Positions 50,744-63,599 of a DNA stretch of 64,000 bases are shown here, piece after piece (positions within the stretch are counted from its first letter, which is position 1; each line of letters begins with the position of its first letter). The notes below the pieces were generated by a model. That model was not told the DNA's origin. It saw only the letters and a list, made by a program, of their open reading frames with translations, and searched no databases. The DNA is taken from the NCBI GenBank assembly GCA_022749655.1, contig CP094243.1:2790001-2854000 (forward strand), read 5' to 3'. The stretch comes from Xanthomonas phaseoli pv. phaseoli. Lineage in GTDB: Bacteria > Pseudomonadota > Gammaproteobacteria > Xanthomonadales > Xanthomonadaceae. Made by a program: the position numbers and the translations under genes.

Positions 50744-52376
50744 ATGACTGTTTCTGCCGCACCTGCCGAAGGTGGTGCCTGGGCGCCGCTGCGTGAGTCG
50801 GTCTTTCGCGCCTTGTGGCTGGCGATCCTGGGCAGCAATATCGGGACCTGGATCAACGATGTCGCCGCGTCCTGGGTGATGGCCGAACAGACCGGCTCGC
50901 CGTTGATGGTGGCGGCGGTGCAGTCGGCGACCACCTTGCCGGTGGTGCTATTGGCACTGGTCGCCGGCACGCTGGCCGACATCGTCGACCGTCGTCGCTA
51001 CTTGCTGTTGACCCAGGCCTGGATGCTGCTGGTGGCCGGTCTGCTCGCATTACTGGCGCTTCTGCAGCTGCTGACGCCTTGGGTCTTGGTGGCGCTCACC
51101 TTTGCAATGGGCGTGGGCGCAGCAATGGCGATGCCGGCGCAGGCGGCGATCGTGTCGGAACTGGTGCCGCGCCAGATGCTGGCTTCGGCGGTGGCGCTCA
51201 ATTCGATCGGCATGAACATCGCCCGATCGATCGGCCCGGCCGTGGGTGGGCTGATCGTGGCCCAGTTCGGCCCGCCGTGGGCCTTTCTGCTCAACGGGCT
51301 GACCTTCGGCATGATGCTGTACGTGCTGTGGCGATGGCGCCGCGATGTGCATGCCTCGGCGCTGCCGCCGGAGAGCTTTGGCGCAGGCCTGCGCGCAGGG
51401 TTGCGCTACGCCGCGCGCGCAGGTCGCCTGCAGGCGGTGCTGATCAAGGCCGCCGGATTTTTCGTGTTCGCCAGCGCGTTGACCGCGCTGCTGCCGTTGG
51501 TGGTCCGCCGCGACATGCAGCTGGGCGCCGGCAGCTACGGCATTTTGCTGGGCTGTATCGGCATGGGCGCGATCAGCGGCGCCTTGTTGTTGCCGCGCCT
51601 GCGTGCGCGCTACGACCGCGATCTGCTGGTGTTCGTCGCCACCCTGGTGTGCGCCGCATCGCTGCTGGGCTTGGCGTTGTCGCGGCTGCTTGGCGTGTTG
51701 TGCGTGGTGATGGTGGTGAACGGCCTGGCCTGGATCACGGTGCTGTCGTCGTTGCAGATCGCCGCACAGACCGCCGTCCCTGCCTGGGTGCGTGCGCGTG
51801 CATTGTCGTTGTACATCGTGGTGTTTTCCGCAGGCATGGCCAGCGGCTCGCTGGTATGGGGCGCGTTGGCGCAACGCACGTCGATTGCCACGGCGCTGCA
51901 GATCGCCGCGGCCGGTGCAGTGAGTGATCGCCGCGCTATTGGTCAAACGCGCGCGGATTGCCGGGACCGAACAGCTGGACCTCGCCCCCGGCGGACATTG
52001 GCCTGCGCCTGCGCAAGCCGATCGCCTCGAGCATGACCGCGGCCCGGTGCTGGTCACGGTGGAATACCGTATCGCTGCCGAGGCACGCGTCATGTTCCTG
52101 CAGTTGATGACGCAACTGGGCAACGCGCGCCGCCGCGACGGCGCCGTGGTCTGGGGCATTGCCGAAGACGCTGCAACGCCGGGTGTGCAACTGGAATACT
52201 TCCTCGTCGCCTCATGGCTGGAACATCTGCGGCAGCACGAACGCGTCACCGGCGACGACCGTCAGTTACAGGAGCAGATCCGCGCCCTGCATCACGGCGA
52301 GCGCGCACCGGTGGTGCGCCACTTCGTCGGTGACGGCGGTGCGGCGCTGCCGCCGCACGCGCACTCGGATATCTGA
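50744..52376 (+). CDS. MFS exporter with C-terminal monooxygenase-like domain (MFS_3/EntS type), frameshifted
   Basis: About 540 aa. Residues 1-400 form a 12-helix transporter (AILGSNIGTWINDVAASWVM, VAGTLADIVDRRRYLLLTQA, NSIGMNIARSIGPAVGGLIV); after it a soluble part (TVEYRIAAEARVMFLQLMTQ, LVASWLEHLRQHERVTGDDR) like the small alpha-beta-barrel domain of this DHA3 subfamily. The frame breaks at 51920-51927, where GTGA is doubled; removing one copy joins AAAGAV to IAALLVKRARIAG. It may export a product of the operon's hydrolases. Its stop overlaps the XapX gene (TGATG). Confidence 0.82.
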
Positions 52377-52612
52377 TGCCCATGAATTGGAAGTTCATCA
52401 GCGGTGTCGCGCTGGGCGTGGCGATCGGCTTCGGCTGCCGTGTGGCCGGCATTCCATCGCCTGCACCCACGGCCTTTGTCGGCGCGCTGCTGGTGCTGGC
52501 AATGACGTGCGGCTATGCACTGGCCGACCGCTTCCTGGCCCGGCATGCCGCAAGGAACCTGAGGCATTGCGGCGGACCCAGCGGCCGCGTTGGCCGGCAG
52601 GGCGACGCATGA
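52376..52612 (+). CDS. XapX-domain small membrane protein (first copy)
   Basis: 78 aa with two membrane helices. The XapX/DUF1427 pattern is clear: GVALGVAIGFGCRVAGIPSP, then APTAFVGALLVLAMTCGYAL. The family is small, of unknown function, often beside hydrolases and transporters. The last 25 residues are hydrophilic. Translation may start at 52376 or at the second Met (52382). Overlaps genes on both sides. Confidence 0.8.
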   Translation: MPMNWKFISGVALGVAIGFGCRVAGIPSPAPTAFVGALLVLAMTCGYALADRFLARHAARNLRHCGGPSGRVGRQGDA

Positions 52613-52766
52613 GCCTGGCAGTGCTCGGGGTACTGCTCGCATTGGCGATCGGCATCGGCTGCCGGTTGCTCGACTTGCCGTTGCCGCTCCGCCACGTCTG
52701 ACCGGTGCATTGCTCGTCGTGGCGATGAGCGGCGGGTTCCTGCTGGCCGACTGGTTGCTGCGCTGA
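52609..52766 (+). CDS. XapX-domain small membrane protein (second copy), frameshifted
   Basis: About 52 aa once corrected: MSLAVLGVLLALAIGIGCRL, LDLPLPAPPRLTGALLVVAM, SGGFLLADWLLR. It is a diverged paralogue of the gene it overlaps (ATGA). As written the frame stops at 52701; one missing C near 52684 accounts for this. Too short for a usual ORF listing beyond the break. Confidence 0.7.
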
Positions 52767-53018
52767 AGCGGCAAGGTGTCGGTAGCACGCGACGTGTCCT
52801 GAAGGCGGTGAGCGCGTGATGCCCTTAGCCAAACCAACATCTCGACTGAGTCTGGGAAGCGCAGCGAACAGCGACGACATTCACCATCAGGCGAACGTCG
52901 CCGGTATGCGAATCGGGATCTGTCACTGCCAATGTGCGGCTCCGAGCGCATCGATACCGCATGACAACAATCTATCCGGGTGCGTGAGCTGTTCTTGCAC
53001 GATCACTAGCGCCAGATC
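52767..53018. other. Spacer after the XapX genes
   Basis: 252 bp between converging transcripts with no convincing ORF. The plus-strand reading frame starting at 52816 has no recognisable product. Confidence 0.5.
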
Positions 53019-53048
53019 AAAAAGGCCGGCTCTCTCGAGCCGGCCCTT
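53019..53048 (-). terminator. Terminator of the alpha/beta hydrolase gene
   Basis: On the minus strand GGCCGGCTC-GAGA-GAGCCGGCC is followed by TTTTTGATC; a 9-bp GC stem 20 bp after the stop codon. Confidence 0.9.
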
Positions 53049-53068
53049 CGCTGATACATTCACCTCGA

Positions 53069-54060
53069 TCAGGCTTTTGCGAACGCCAACAGATCCTTGT
53101 TGAACTGGTCCGTGTGGGTAAAGGTCAGACCGTGCGGCGCGCCGGCGTAGATCTTCAGTTCGGCATTCTTGATGATCTTTGCCGACATCTTGCCGGATGC
53201 ATCGATCGGCACGATTTGATCGTCGTCGCCGTGTACCACCAACGCCGGCACATCGATCTTCTTCAGGTCGGGCGTGTAATCGACTTCGGAAAATTCCCTG
53301 ATGCAGTCGTACTGACCCTTGTGCCCACCCAACATGCCCTGCAGCCAGAACGCATCGCGCATGCCCTGGGTGACCTTGTTGCCATCGCGGTTGGCGCCAA
53401 AGAATGGCGTGGTCAGGTCTTGATAAAACTGCGAACGATCCTTGGCCACACCGTCGCGAATGCCGTCGAACACGCTCATCGGCAGGCCACCCGGGTTGGT
53501 CGCACTCTTGACCATCTGCGGCGGCACGGCGCCTACCAGCACCACCTTGGCCACGCGCTTGCTGCCATGGCGGCCAACGTAATGCGCCACTTCGCCACCG
53601 CCGGTGGAATGGCCCACCAGGATCGCGTCCTTCAGATCCAGTGCCTCGATCACCGCAGCCAGATCGTCGGCATAGGTATCCATATCGTTGCCGTCCCAGG
53701 TCTGCGACGAACGGCCGTGGCTGCGGCGGTCATGCGCAATCACGCGGAAACCGTGCTGGCCCATGAACAACATCTGCGCATCCCAGGCATCGGCACTGAG
53801 CGGCCAGCCGTGCGAAAACACGACCGGTTGGCCCTTGCCCCAGTCCTTGTAAAAATGTTGGCGCCGTCGGGACGTTTGACGAAATTGGACATCTGCTTGA
53901 CTCCGTGAGTGGAAGAGTGGGGCGACGAGGTGGATGGCATGCGCCTGGCTGCGGCGGCGCTGGCGAGATGTGGCAGCGACAACGCTGCCACGGCTGCCGT
54001 GCCGGAAATGAGAAAGTGGCGGCGCCCGGCATCGGCCGGATGCGCCTCGAACGGATCCAT
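53069..54060 (-). CDS. Alpha/beta hydrolase (non-haem chloroperoxidase-like) with Tat signal, frameshifted
   Basis: About 330 aa. The N-terminus [20 protein letters not shown] then [15 protein letters not shown] is a Tat signal peptide; then [20 protein letters not shown], oxyanion HGWP, the nucleophile elbow [15 protein letters not shown] (Ser), acid in [11 protein letters not shown] and His in [10 protein letters not shown]. This matches cofactor-free haloperoxidase/esterases. The frame breaks at 53851-53855 (A5 on plus; six needed). An internal [10 protein letters not shown] start would give the usual cytoplasmic 275-aa form, so export may be optional. Confidence 0.85.
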
Positions 54061-54669
54061 AAGAACTCCTGCAGGCGAGGGCATGCAGCCCGGCGGTCGC
54101 ATGCGCGCGTTGACGCGTCATGTATGGCATGCCCACGCAGCGCAAGGCCACTGCAGGCAACGGACAAACCGGTGCATGCGCCAAGTAGAGCGCGTGCGGC
54201 GCGAGGTAGATTGCACGCGCGTGCGCAGTGCGCGAACTGGCGCAGAATGTAATCGATTCGAGCGATGCGCAGGCCGTAGTGGAAGACGCGTCAGCAGGCG
54301 CGTAGCGCTTGCAGCGGTCTCGAGCGCGTCTGGCGCCGCATTGCGCTCTTCGATGTCACCCATCACTGTCTGCTGCGGTGTGCTTGCCGCGTGCGGGACT
54401 TTCGACGGCATGGATGCCGCCATCGAGCCTGCATGGATGTCCTTGCGGCGTGTCCCGCGCGCGGCGAGCGCACCGCGCCCTGGGCTCAGTCGAGTCTGCT
54501 GAAGAGACCTCGCCTCCCACCAGTGCAGGACAGACCTTGTAAGCTCTCAAACATCATCCACAGCGCTGGTGCGCGTTGAGGCAGGAAAGCGCGGCATCGT
54601 CCTGCAGCTGTGCTGGCGATACGAAGCAATTGATCCCGCACAGGCGCAACGCCGGGCCGATGCCGCATT
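54061..54669. other. 609-bp spacer, no gene seen
   Basis: Between the hydrolase start (minus) and the mntH stop (minus). Composition is as around it; short ORFs on both strands have no recognisable features and low-complexity Arg/Ala content. It must contain the hydrolase promoter. No strong hairpin or repeat found. Confidence 0.5.
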
Positions 54670-56006
54670 TCAATGCAGCGCGGTATCCCACAGCAGCTTC
54701 AGATTGAGGCAGACGATCACCGCCGCAATCCCCACGCGATGCGTACCAGCCACGCTGGCGCCACCAGCGCGCCCATCAACTGCCGGTCGGATACGAAGCG
54801 CACCAGCGGAATCACCGCAAACGGCAGCTGCATCGACAACACCACCTGGCTGAGCACCAGCAACCGCGCCGTACCAGCCTCGCCGTACAACCAGGTCACG
54901 ATGACCACCGGCACGATGGCGATGCCGCGGGTGAGCAAGCGTCGTATCCACGGCGGCAGGCGTAATTGCAGGAACCCTTCCATCACGATCTGCCCGGCCA
55001 GCGTTGCGGTCACGGTGGAGTTGATGCCCGAGGCGAGCAGCGCCACCGCAAACAGTGTCGAGGCCAGGCCAACGCCCAGCATCGGCGCCAGCAACGCATG
55101 CGCCTGTTCGATCTCCTGCACGTCGGTGCGGCCCTGCGCATGGAACACCGCCGCGGCCAGGATCAGGATCGAGGCATTGATGAACAACGCGAACATCAAC
55201 GCCACCGTGCTGTCGGTGACCGCCCAACGCAGCGCAGATTTCCGGCCGATATCGGTCCGTGGATACGCGCGCGTCTGCACGATCGACGAGTGCAGATACA
55301 GGTTGTGCGGCATCACCGTCGCCCCGATGATGCCGATCGCCAGATACAGCGCCTTCGGGTCGGTGACCACCTGCGCGCGCGGGATGAAACCGCCCAGGAC
55401 CGCCGCGATCGGCGGTGCGGCCAGCGCGATCTGGATGCCAAAACACACGAAGATGATCAACAGCAGCGCGATCACGAACGCTTCCAGCGCCCGGAAACCG
55501 CGGTTCATCAGCAACAACACCAGCACTACATCCACCGCGGTGATGATCGCGCCCATGGTGAGCGGAATCCCTAACAAGAGCTTCAACGCAATCGCGGTAC
55601 CGATGACCTCGGCCAGATCGCACGCGATGATGGCCAGCTCGCAGATGCCCCACAGCGCCAGATTGACGCCACGCGGATAACGCACGCGACAGGCCTGTGC
55701 CAGGTCCAGCCCGGTCGCGATGCCCAGCCGCGCCGACAAGCCCTGCAGCACGATCGCCATCAGGTTCGACAACAGGATCACCGACAGCAGCAGGTAGCCG
55801 AACTGCGAGCCGCCGGCCAGATCGGTGGCCCAATTGCCCGGGTCCATATAGCCCACCGACACCATGTAGCCCGGTCCCAGGAAGGCCAGCAGGCGGAACC
55901 ACCAATGGCCGCCCTTGCACGGCACGGCGACGCTGGCCTGGTGGTCGCCCAGACCGCCGGTGGCGGTGGCTGACGATGGCGCTGAGGCGGCGGTGTCGGC
56001 GGACAT
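54670..56006 (-). CDS. mntH: Nramp-family manganese/divalent metal transporter
   Basis: About 445 aa and eleven or more helices. Nramp metal-site segments are [20 protein letters not shown] (DPGN in helix 1) and [20 protein letters not shown] (MPH in helix 6). It imports Mn(II) with protons. As written it stops at 54717 with WGLRR; the conserved tail [16 protein letters not shown] is in another frame to 54670, and one extra G in the G-run (complement of 54728-54731) joins them. Divergent from mntR across a likely MntR box. Confidence 0.92.
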
Positions 56007-56035
56007 GCAGGTAGGTAGAGACGGGTTAAACCCAT

Positions 56036-56055
56036 GATATAGCAGTTGCTATGCT
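56036..56055. promoter_or_regulatory. Likely MntR operator
   Basis: The dyad ATAGCA-GT-TGCTAT (56039-56052) sits between divergent mntH and mntR, 33 bp upstream of the mntH start. Known enterobacterial MntR boxes share the ATAGCA...GCTAT core. MntR with bound manganese would repress mntH here. Confidence 0.7.
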
Positions 56056-56133
56056 GTTGAGCATTGGCAATTTCAATCGTATTGATCTGCTGCGTGCTTC
56101 AAACTATGCGCCCCGGCATCGACGCCGGCGACG

Positions 56134-56616
56134 ATGACGAGGAAGAGGGTGGGCAAGAGCGAAAAGGTGGAAGCGGCCGCGCCGGTCCTGATCGATGCGC
56201 AGGTGCATATGGAGAGCTTCCGTCAGGTGCGCGAAGCGCGCCGCGCCGAGCTGGTCGAAGACTACGTGGAGCTGATCTCCGATCTGCTGGTGGACGGCGG
56301 CGAGGCACGTCAGGTCGATATCGCTGCGCGCCTGGGCGTGGCGCAGCCCACCGTGGCCAAGATGCTCAAGCGGCTGGTGCGCGATGGGTGGGTCGTGCAG
56401 CGTCCCTACCGCGGGGTGTTCCTGACCCCTGCCGGCGAGGCGCTGGCCGCCTCCAGCCGGCAGCGCCACCAGATCGTGGAGCGCTTTTTGCTTGCGCTTG
56501 GCATCGACGAGGCCACCGCGCGCCGCGACGCGGAGGGCATCGAACACCACGTCAGCGAAGCCACGGTTGCCGCGTTCGCCGCGTTCCTGGACCGCCAGGG
56601 CGGTTCGGGCACGTGA
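56134..56616 (+). CDS. mntR: Manganese-responsive DtxR-family regulator
   Basis: 160 aa. Winged HTH with [40 protein letters not shown] and the wing [20 protein letters not shown]; the metal and dimer region has [15 protein letters not shown] and [19 protein letters not shown] with the usual E-H-H ligands. It represses manganese uptake when Mn is plentiful. It overlaps tadA (GTGA). Intact; a later start at KSEKVEAAA is conceivable. Confidence 0.92.
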   Translation: MTRKRVGKSEKVEAAAPVLIDAQVHMESFRQVREARRAELVEDYVELISDLLVDGGEARQVDIAARLGVAQPTVAKMLKRLVRDGWVVQRPYRGVFLTPAGEALAASSRQRHQIVERFLLALGIDEATARRDAEGIEHHVSEATVAAFAAFLDRQGGSGT

Positions 56617-57128
56617 GCGTGCCCACCGATGCGCCGACCCACACGCCGCACGCGGCGATCGACGTGCACTGGATGCAGCACGCCTTGCAATTGGCAGAGC
56701 GTGCCGAGCGCGACTATGACGAAATCCCGGTCGGCGCGCTGCTGGTCGATGCGCAAGGCAACGTGCTTGGCGAAGGCTGGAATTTCAATATCGCCAGCCA
56801 CGATCCCAGCGCGCATGCCGAAATCGTGGCAATGCGACAAGCCGGGCGCCGCCTGGCCAATCACCGCCTGATCGGCTGCACGCTGTACGTCACCCTGGAG
56901 CCGTGCGCGATGTGCGCGATGGCGATGATTCATGCGCGGATCGCGCGCGTGGTGTTCGCCGCCAGCGATCCCAAGACCGGCGCCTGCGGCAGCGTCTTCG
57001 ACCTTCTGGCCGACCCGCGCCACAATCATCGCGTGCAGGTGTGCGGTGGCGTACTTGCAGCCGAGGCGAGCTTGCGCCTGACCAATTACTTCAGGGCCAA
57101 GCGCGGCAAGCCGCCACTTGCGCCCTGA
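56613..57128 (+). CDS. tadA: tRNA-specific adenosine deaminase
   Basis: 171 aa from GTG at 56613, overlapping the mntR stop. Zinc-deaminase motifs are [15 protein letters not shown] (His and catalytic Glu) and [16 protein letters not shown] (PCxxC), with the TadA-type end [13 protein letters not shown]. It makes inosine at position 34 of tRNA-Arg(ACG). GTG 56619 is an alternative start. Confidence 0.93.
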   Translation: MSVPTDAPTHTPHAAIDVHWMQHALQLAERAERDYDEIPVGALLVDAQGNVLGEGWNFNIASHDPSAHAEIVAMRQAGRRLANHRLIGCTLYVTLEPCAMCAMAMIHARIARVVFAASDPKTGACGSVFDLLADPRHNHRVQVCGGVLAAEASLRLTNYFRAKRGKPPLAP

Positions 57129-57199
57129 GCGACGTGGCCGCGGTATGATGCGCGCCCTCTTCATCATCCGGCCGGCGACGGCCTCCACAGGACGGCGAT

Positions 57200-57784
57200 A
57201 TGGCAGAGAACCTTGCAGGCAACGACCGACTGATCTGGATCGATCTGGAAATGACCGGCCTGGATACCGATCGCGATTCCATCATCGAGATCGCCACCAT
57301 CGTGACCGATGCGCAGTTGAACGTGCTTGCCGAGGGACCGGAACTGGCCATTGCGCATCCGCTGGAAACCCTGGAAGCGATGGACGAGTGGAACCGCAAT
57401 CAGCACCGCCGTTCGGGTCTGTGGCAGCGCGTGCTCGACAGCCAGGTGACCCACGCGCAGGCTGAAGCGCAGACCGTGGCATTCCTGAGCGAGTGGATCC
57501 GTGCCGGCGCCTCGCCGATGTGCGGCAACTCGATCTGCCAGGATCGCCGCTTCCTGCACCGACAGATGTCGCGCCTGGAGCGCTATTTCCATTACCGCAA
57601 CCTGGACGTGTCCACCATCAAGGAGCTCGCGCGACGTTGGGCGCCGACGGTCGCCAACGGGTTCGCCAAGAGTTCGGCGCATACCGCCCTGAGCGATGTG
57701 CGCGATTCGATCGACGAGCTGCGCCACTATCGTCAGTTCATGGGCGCGCTCGGTGGCGATTCCCAGGCCGACGTGCAGGCCTGA
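57200..57784 (+). CDS. orn: Oligoribonuclease
   Basis: 194 aa. DEDDh residues lie in [35 protein letters not shown] and [20 protein letters not shown]. It degrades 2-5 nt RNAs to mononucleotides and, in bacteria with cyclic di-GMP signalling such as xanthomonads, clears pGpG. Intact and of standard length. Confidence 0.97.
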   Translation: MAENLAGNDRLIWIDLEMTGLDTDRDSIIEIATIVTDAQLNVLAEGPELAIAHPLETLEAMDEWNRNQHRRSGLWQRVLDSQVTHAQAEAQTVAFLSEWIRAGASPMCGNSICQDRRFLHRQMSRLERYFHYRNLDVSTIKELARRWAPTVANGFAKSSAHTALSDVRDSIDELRHYRQFMGALGGDSQADVQA

Positions 57785-57940
57785 GCGCTGGCCATGGCGT
57801 CGTTGCATGTGTGGGCGTGTCGGCGGTGTCCCATCCCAATGGTACGCCTGCGTACGTCGCTTAATTTCTCAGCCGACCGCGCGGGTTACAAACCACTCGG
57901 TGGCGATGCGTCCAACAAAAGCATCCAATAAAAACATCAA

Positions 57941-57974
57941 CAAAAAGGCCGCATCGTTCGATGCGGCCTTTGCT
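57941..57974. terminator. Bidirectional terminator between orn and mscS
   Basis: AAAGGCCGCAT-CGTTCG-ATGCGGCCTTT with A-rich DNA before and T-rich after; it can end transcription from both sides. Confidence 0.85.
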
Positions 57975-57996
57975 TTCCATCATGCCACTGTGTACG

Positions 57997-58972
57997 TCAG
58001 CGCGCCAACGAAGGTCCCTTGCCCAGGTCGCCATCGTCGGCGATGCCTTTCAGTAACAGGTCGGAGATCGGCTTGCCATCGGCATCGTGGTGATACACGT
58101 GCAGGTCGCGCTGCGGATAGGGGATGTTGAGTCCGTTTTCCAGCAGCTGGTTGCGGATCTGCTCCAGCGTGGTGCTCTTGGCGGCGCCGAAGTTGCCGTT
58201 GGTCGCATACGCGAACAGCATCAGGTCGACCGTACTCTCGCCCAGGTTGGTCACCTGCACGAATGGTGCAGGCGACTCCAGGATGTTCGGGTTGTCCTTG
58301 GCAATCTGCAGCAACAGTTGCTGCGCCTTCTTCAGATCGTCTTCGTAGCCCACGCCGACCGTCACTTCCAGGCGGCGGTTGGGCAGGGTGCTGTAGTTGA
58401 CGATGGGGGCGGTGGTAATCGTGCTGTTCGGCGGGGTGATCATGCGTTCGTCGAACGAACGGATCCGGGTCTGGAAGATCCGGATCTCGTCGACGATGCC
58501 TTCCTGGCCGGCGATCAACACGTGATCGCCATCGCGCATCGGCCGCAGCACGATGAGCATCACGCCGGCAGCAATGTTGGACAGCGAATCCTTCAGTGCA
58601 AGGCCAACCGCCAAACCTGCCGCGCCGAGCACTGCGATCAGCGAGGTCGGTGGCACACCGATCTGACTCAATGCGCTGACGAAGACCAACACCAGCAGCA
58701 ACGCGTACATCACGTTGCGCAGGAAGTTGGTCAGCGTGATCTCGACGCGCGCGCGGGTGAGCGCACGGTGCAGCCATTGACTGAGTTGCCGGGCCAGCCA
58801 CATGCCGACCACGACGATCAGCAATGCCACTCCCCAGTTGACCGCGTACTGCGCCCACGGAATGCCGGCTCGCTGGTGGCGGCCGGCTTCGCAGCTGCCG
58901 CTCCCGCTGCAGCAACCGGCTTTGCAGCAGCCGCTCCTGCAGCTGCTGCCCACATCGCACCCATCAGTCCCA

Positions 58973-58973
<1 letters not shown>
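57997..58973 (-). CDS. mscS: Small-conductance mechanosensitive channel (MscS type), frameshifted
   Basis: About 325 aa. An Ala-rich N-terminus (MGLMGAMWAAAAGAAAAKPV), helices AQYAVNWGVALLIVVVGMWL and NVMYALLLVLVFVSALSQIG, the pore helix LIAVLGAAGLAVGLALKDSL and the beta domain GDHVLIAGQEGIVDEIRIFQ. The frame is restored by one G in the run at 58859-58860 (PAF-PWAQYAV). The ATG at 58973 overlaps the ppsA stop as TGATG. It releases solutes on hypo-osmotic shock. Confidence 0.9.
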
Positions 58974-61351
<2,378 letters not shown>

Positions 61352-61493
61352 GCGCGATGCTCCGTAAGGCCATCGCCCGAGCGGGCTGAATGGCCGCGAC
61401 CGTAGGAAGAAGCCGCTATCATGCAGTGCACAGCGGAGCCTGCACAAGCATGAATCCGTAAGTTTTGGACACCAGTTCAAAGAGGTGGTCTTG

Positions 61494-62315
61494 ATGTCAA
61501 CAATTCGGCCGGTGTTTTACGTCTCCGATGGAACCGGTATCACCGCTGAAACGATTGGGCATAGCCTGCTCACGCAGTTCAGCGGTTTCAACTTCGTCAC
61601 CGACCGCATGTCGTTCATTGACGATGCAGATAAAGCGCGCGATGCCGCGATGCGTGTGCGCGCCGCAGGCGAGCGGTACCAGGTGCGCCCGGTCGTGGTC
61701 AATTCGTGCGTCGATCCACAATTGAGCATGATCCTGGCCGAAAGTGGCGCACTGATGCTGGATGTGTTCGCGCCCTTCATCGAGCCGCTGGAGCGCGAGC
61801 TCAATGCGCCGCGTCACTCGCGTGTGGGCCGCGCGCACGGGATGGTCGACTTCGAAACCTATCACCGCCGCATCAACGCGATGAACTTCGCGCTCAGTCA
61901 CGACGATGGCATTGCGCTCAATTACGACGAAGCCGATGTGATCCTGGTGGCGGTGTCGCGCGCGGGCAAGACACCGACCTGCATCTATTTGGCCTTGCAT
62001 TACGGCATTCGCGCCGCCAATTATCCGCTCACCGAGGAAGATCTGGAAAACGAGCAGTTGCCCCCGCGGTTGCGTAATTACCGCAGCAAGTTGTTTGGTT
62101 TGACCATTGATCCCGAGCGGTTGCAGCAAATTCGTCAGGAGCGGCGCGCCAATTCGCGCTACAGCGCGGCAGAGACCTGCCGGCGCGAAGTCGCGATCGC
62201 CGAGCGCATGTTCCAGATGGAGCGCATTCCCTCGCTCAGCACTACCAATACCTCGATCGAGGAAATCTCCAGCAAGGTGTTGTCCACCCTGGGCCTGCAG
62301 CGCGAGATGTTCTGA
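61494..62315 (+). CDS. ppsR: PEP synthase regulatory kinase/phosphorylase
   Basis: 273 aa (DUF299). Features: [20 protein letters not shown], the P-loop [20 protein letters not shown] and [20 protein letters not shown]. It switches PpsA off with ADP-dependent threonine phosphorylation and on again with phosphate. ATG at 61494 is chosen; a GTG three codons upstream is less likely. Confidence 0.94.
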   Translation: MSTIRPVFYVSDGTGITAETIGHSLLTQFSGFNFVTDRMSFIDDADKARDAAMRVRAAGERYQVRPVVVNSCVDPQLSMILAESGALMLDVFAPFIEPLERELNAPRHSRVGRAHGMVDFETYHRRINAMNFALSHDDGIALNYDEADVILVAVSRAGKTPTCIYLALHYGIRAANYPLTEEDLENEQLPPRLRNYRSKLFGLTIDPERLQQIRQERRANSRYSAAETCRREVAIAERMFQMERIPSLSTTNTSIEEISSKVLSTLGLQREMF

Positions 62316-62373
62316 GCGGAGATCGGGATCGGATCTTCGGGATCGGATCTTCGGGATCGGTAGCCGTTACTCA
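62316..62373 (+). repeat. Short tandem repeat after ppsR
   Basis: GGGATCGGATCTTC occurs in tandem from about 62325 to 62357 (14-15-bp unit, two full copies and a partial third). It is followed by about 155 bp with no gene before the next CDS. Confidence 0.65.
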
Positions 62374-62530
62374 CGTTTCGGCCGCCGTGCCCATCGGTCG
62401 AAAGAGCGACCGGCAGTGGTTGGTGGCTGGGGGAGACGAAACGGGCGGGGCAGTACTCCGCCAACGTAGGCCTGCCGTTGGGCCCTCGTCAATGCTGCCC
62501 GTGCGGCAGCGCAGCGTGTAGGATCGGTCC

Positions 62531-63040
62531 ATGGCGCAAGCACTGAGCAAACTCGAACGCATTCCCAAACTGAGCCGCTTTGGCTGGCTAATGGGCTTGT
62601 ATGCAGAAAACTTCCAACATCTGACCCGGTTGTTCGCCCCGGCCGATCTGGCGCCGGGCTCGTACGTGTCCTCGATCGGCGATGGCCTGAACCTGCGGCT
62701 GGACGTGATCGAATGCCACCGCTACACGGTGGAACTGCGCCTGACCTACGACCTGTGCGACCCGGTCACCGGCGAGCCGGACCCGTCGGCGTATGTGCGG
62801 CTGTATCGCGATGCGCGCCAGGCCGAGACCACGCATTGCTATGTCGGTCGGCGCTGGCAGGACGTGATGGGCATGTTCCCGCCGCCGGCCGAGCTGATCA
62901 GCCACCGCATGCGTATGAATACGTTCCTGGGCAAGTGGCTGGAGTACCTGGCCGAACGCGGCCACGGCGTCGCGACCCTGCGGCTGGATACCGATCACGT
63001 GGCACCGCCGCGCCCGAACCCGCAGGCCGCGGTCGGCTGA
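62531..63040 (+). CDS. DUF1249-family protein
   Basis: 169 aa: LMGLYAENFQHLTRLFAPAD, ECHRYTVELRLTYDLCDPVT, YVRLYRDARQAETTHCYVGR, then MRMNTFLGKWLEYLAERGHG. The same family (YqiB) occurs beside NUDIX genes in enteric bacteria, as here. No membrane or signal sequence; function unknown. Intact. Confidence 0.87.
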   Translation: MAQALSKLERIPKLSRFGWLMGLYAENFQHLTRLFAPADLAPGSYVSSIGDGLNLRLDVIECHRYTVELRLTYDLCDPVTGEPDPSAYVRLYRDARQAETTHCYVGRRWQDVMGMFPPPAELISHRMRMNTFLGKWLEYLAERGHGVATLRLDTDHVAPPRPNPQAAVG

Positions 63041-63110
63041 GCCGGCGTTACCGCCGCGTGCGGCGGGCCGCTTCGGTCATACTGATGCGCTTCGTGTCAG
63101 ATCGCATGCC

Positions 63111-63599
63111 ATGCCCTATACCCCGATTGTCGCCACGCTCGGCTACCTGTTGTCGCCGGACGGCACCCAGGTGCTGATGATCCATCGCAATGCCCGTCCC
63201 GGCGACCAGCATCTGGGCAAATACAACGGCCTGGGCGGAAAGATGGAGCCGGACGAAGACGTGCTGGCCTGCATGCGCCGCGAGATACGCGAGGAGGCCG
63301 GCGTCGACTGCGGCCGGATGCAGTTGCGCGGCACCATCAGCTGGCCGGGCTTCGGCAAGCAGGGCGAAGACTGGCTGGGCTTCGTGTTCCTGATCCACAG
63401 CTTCGACGGCACACCCCACACCGCCAATCCGGAGGGGACGCTGGAGTGGATTGCGATCGAACGGATGGACCAGGTGCCAATGTGGGAAGGCGACCGCTAT
63501 TTCCTGCCGCTGGTATTCGATGGCGACCCACGCCCGTTCCACGGCGTCATGCCGTATCGCGACGGGCGCATGCAGTCGTGGACGTATTCGCGGCTCTGA
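63111..63599 (+). CDS. NUDIX hydrolase, 8-oxo-dGTP diphosphatase-like
   Basis: 162 aa. The NUDIX box is GKMEPDEDVLACMRREIREE then AGV (G-x5-E-x7-REI-REEAGV), preceded by NGLGG. The MLIHRN-like VLMIHRNARPGDQHLGKYNG and the C-terminal YWEGDRYF-type MWEGDRYFLPLVFDG are as in YtkD/MutT-type enzymes that clean oxidised nucleotides. The exact substrate is not certain. Confidence 0.87.
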   Translation: MPYTPIVATLGYLLSPDGTQVLMIHRNARPGDQHLGKYNGLGGKMEPDEDVLACMRREIREEAGVDCGRMQLRGTISWPGFGKQGEDWLGFVFLIHSFDGTPHTANPEGTLEWIAIERMDQVPMWEGDRYFLPLVFDGDPRPFHGVMPYRDGRMQSWTYSRL

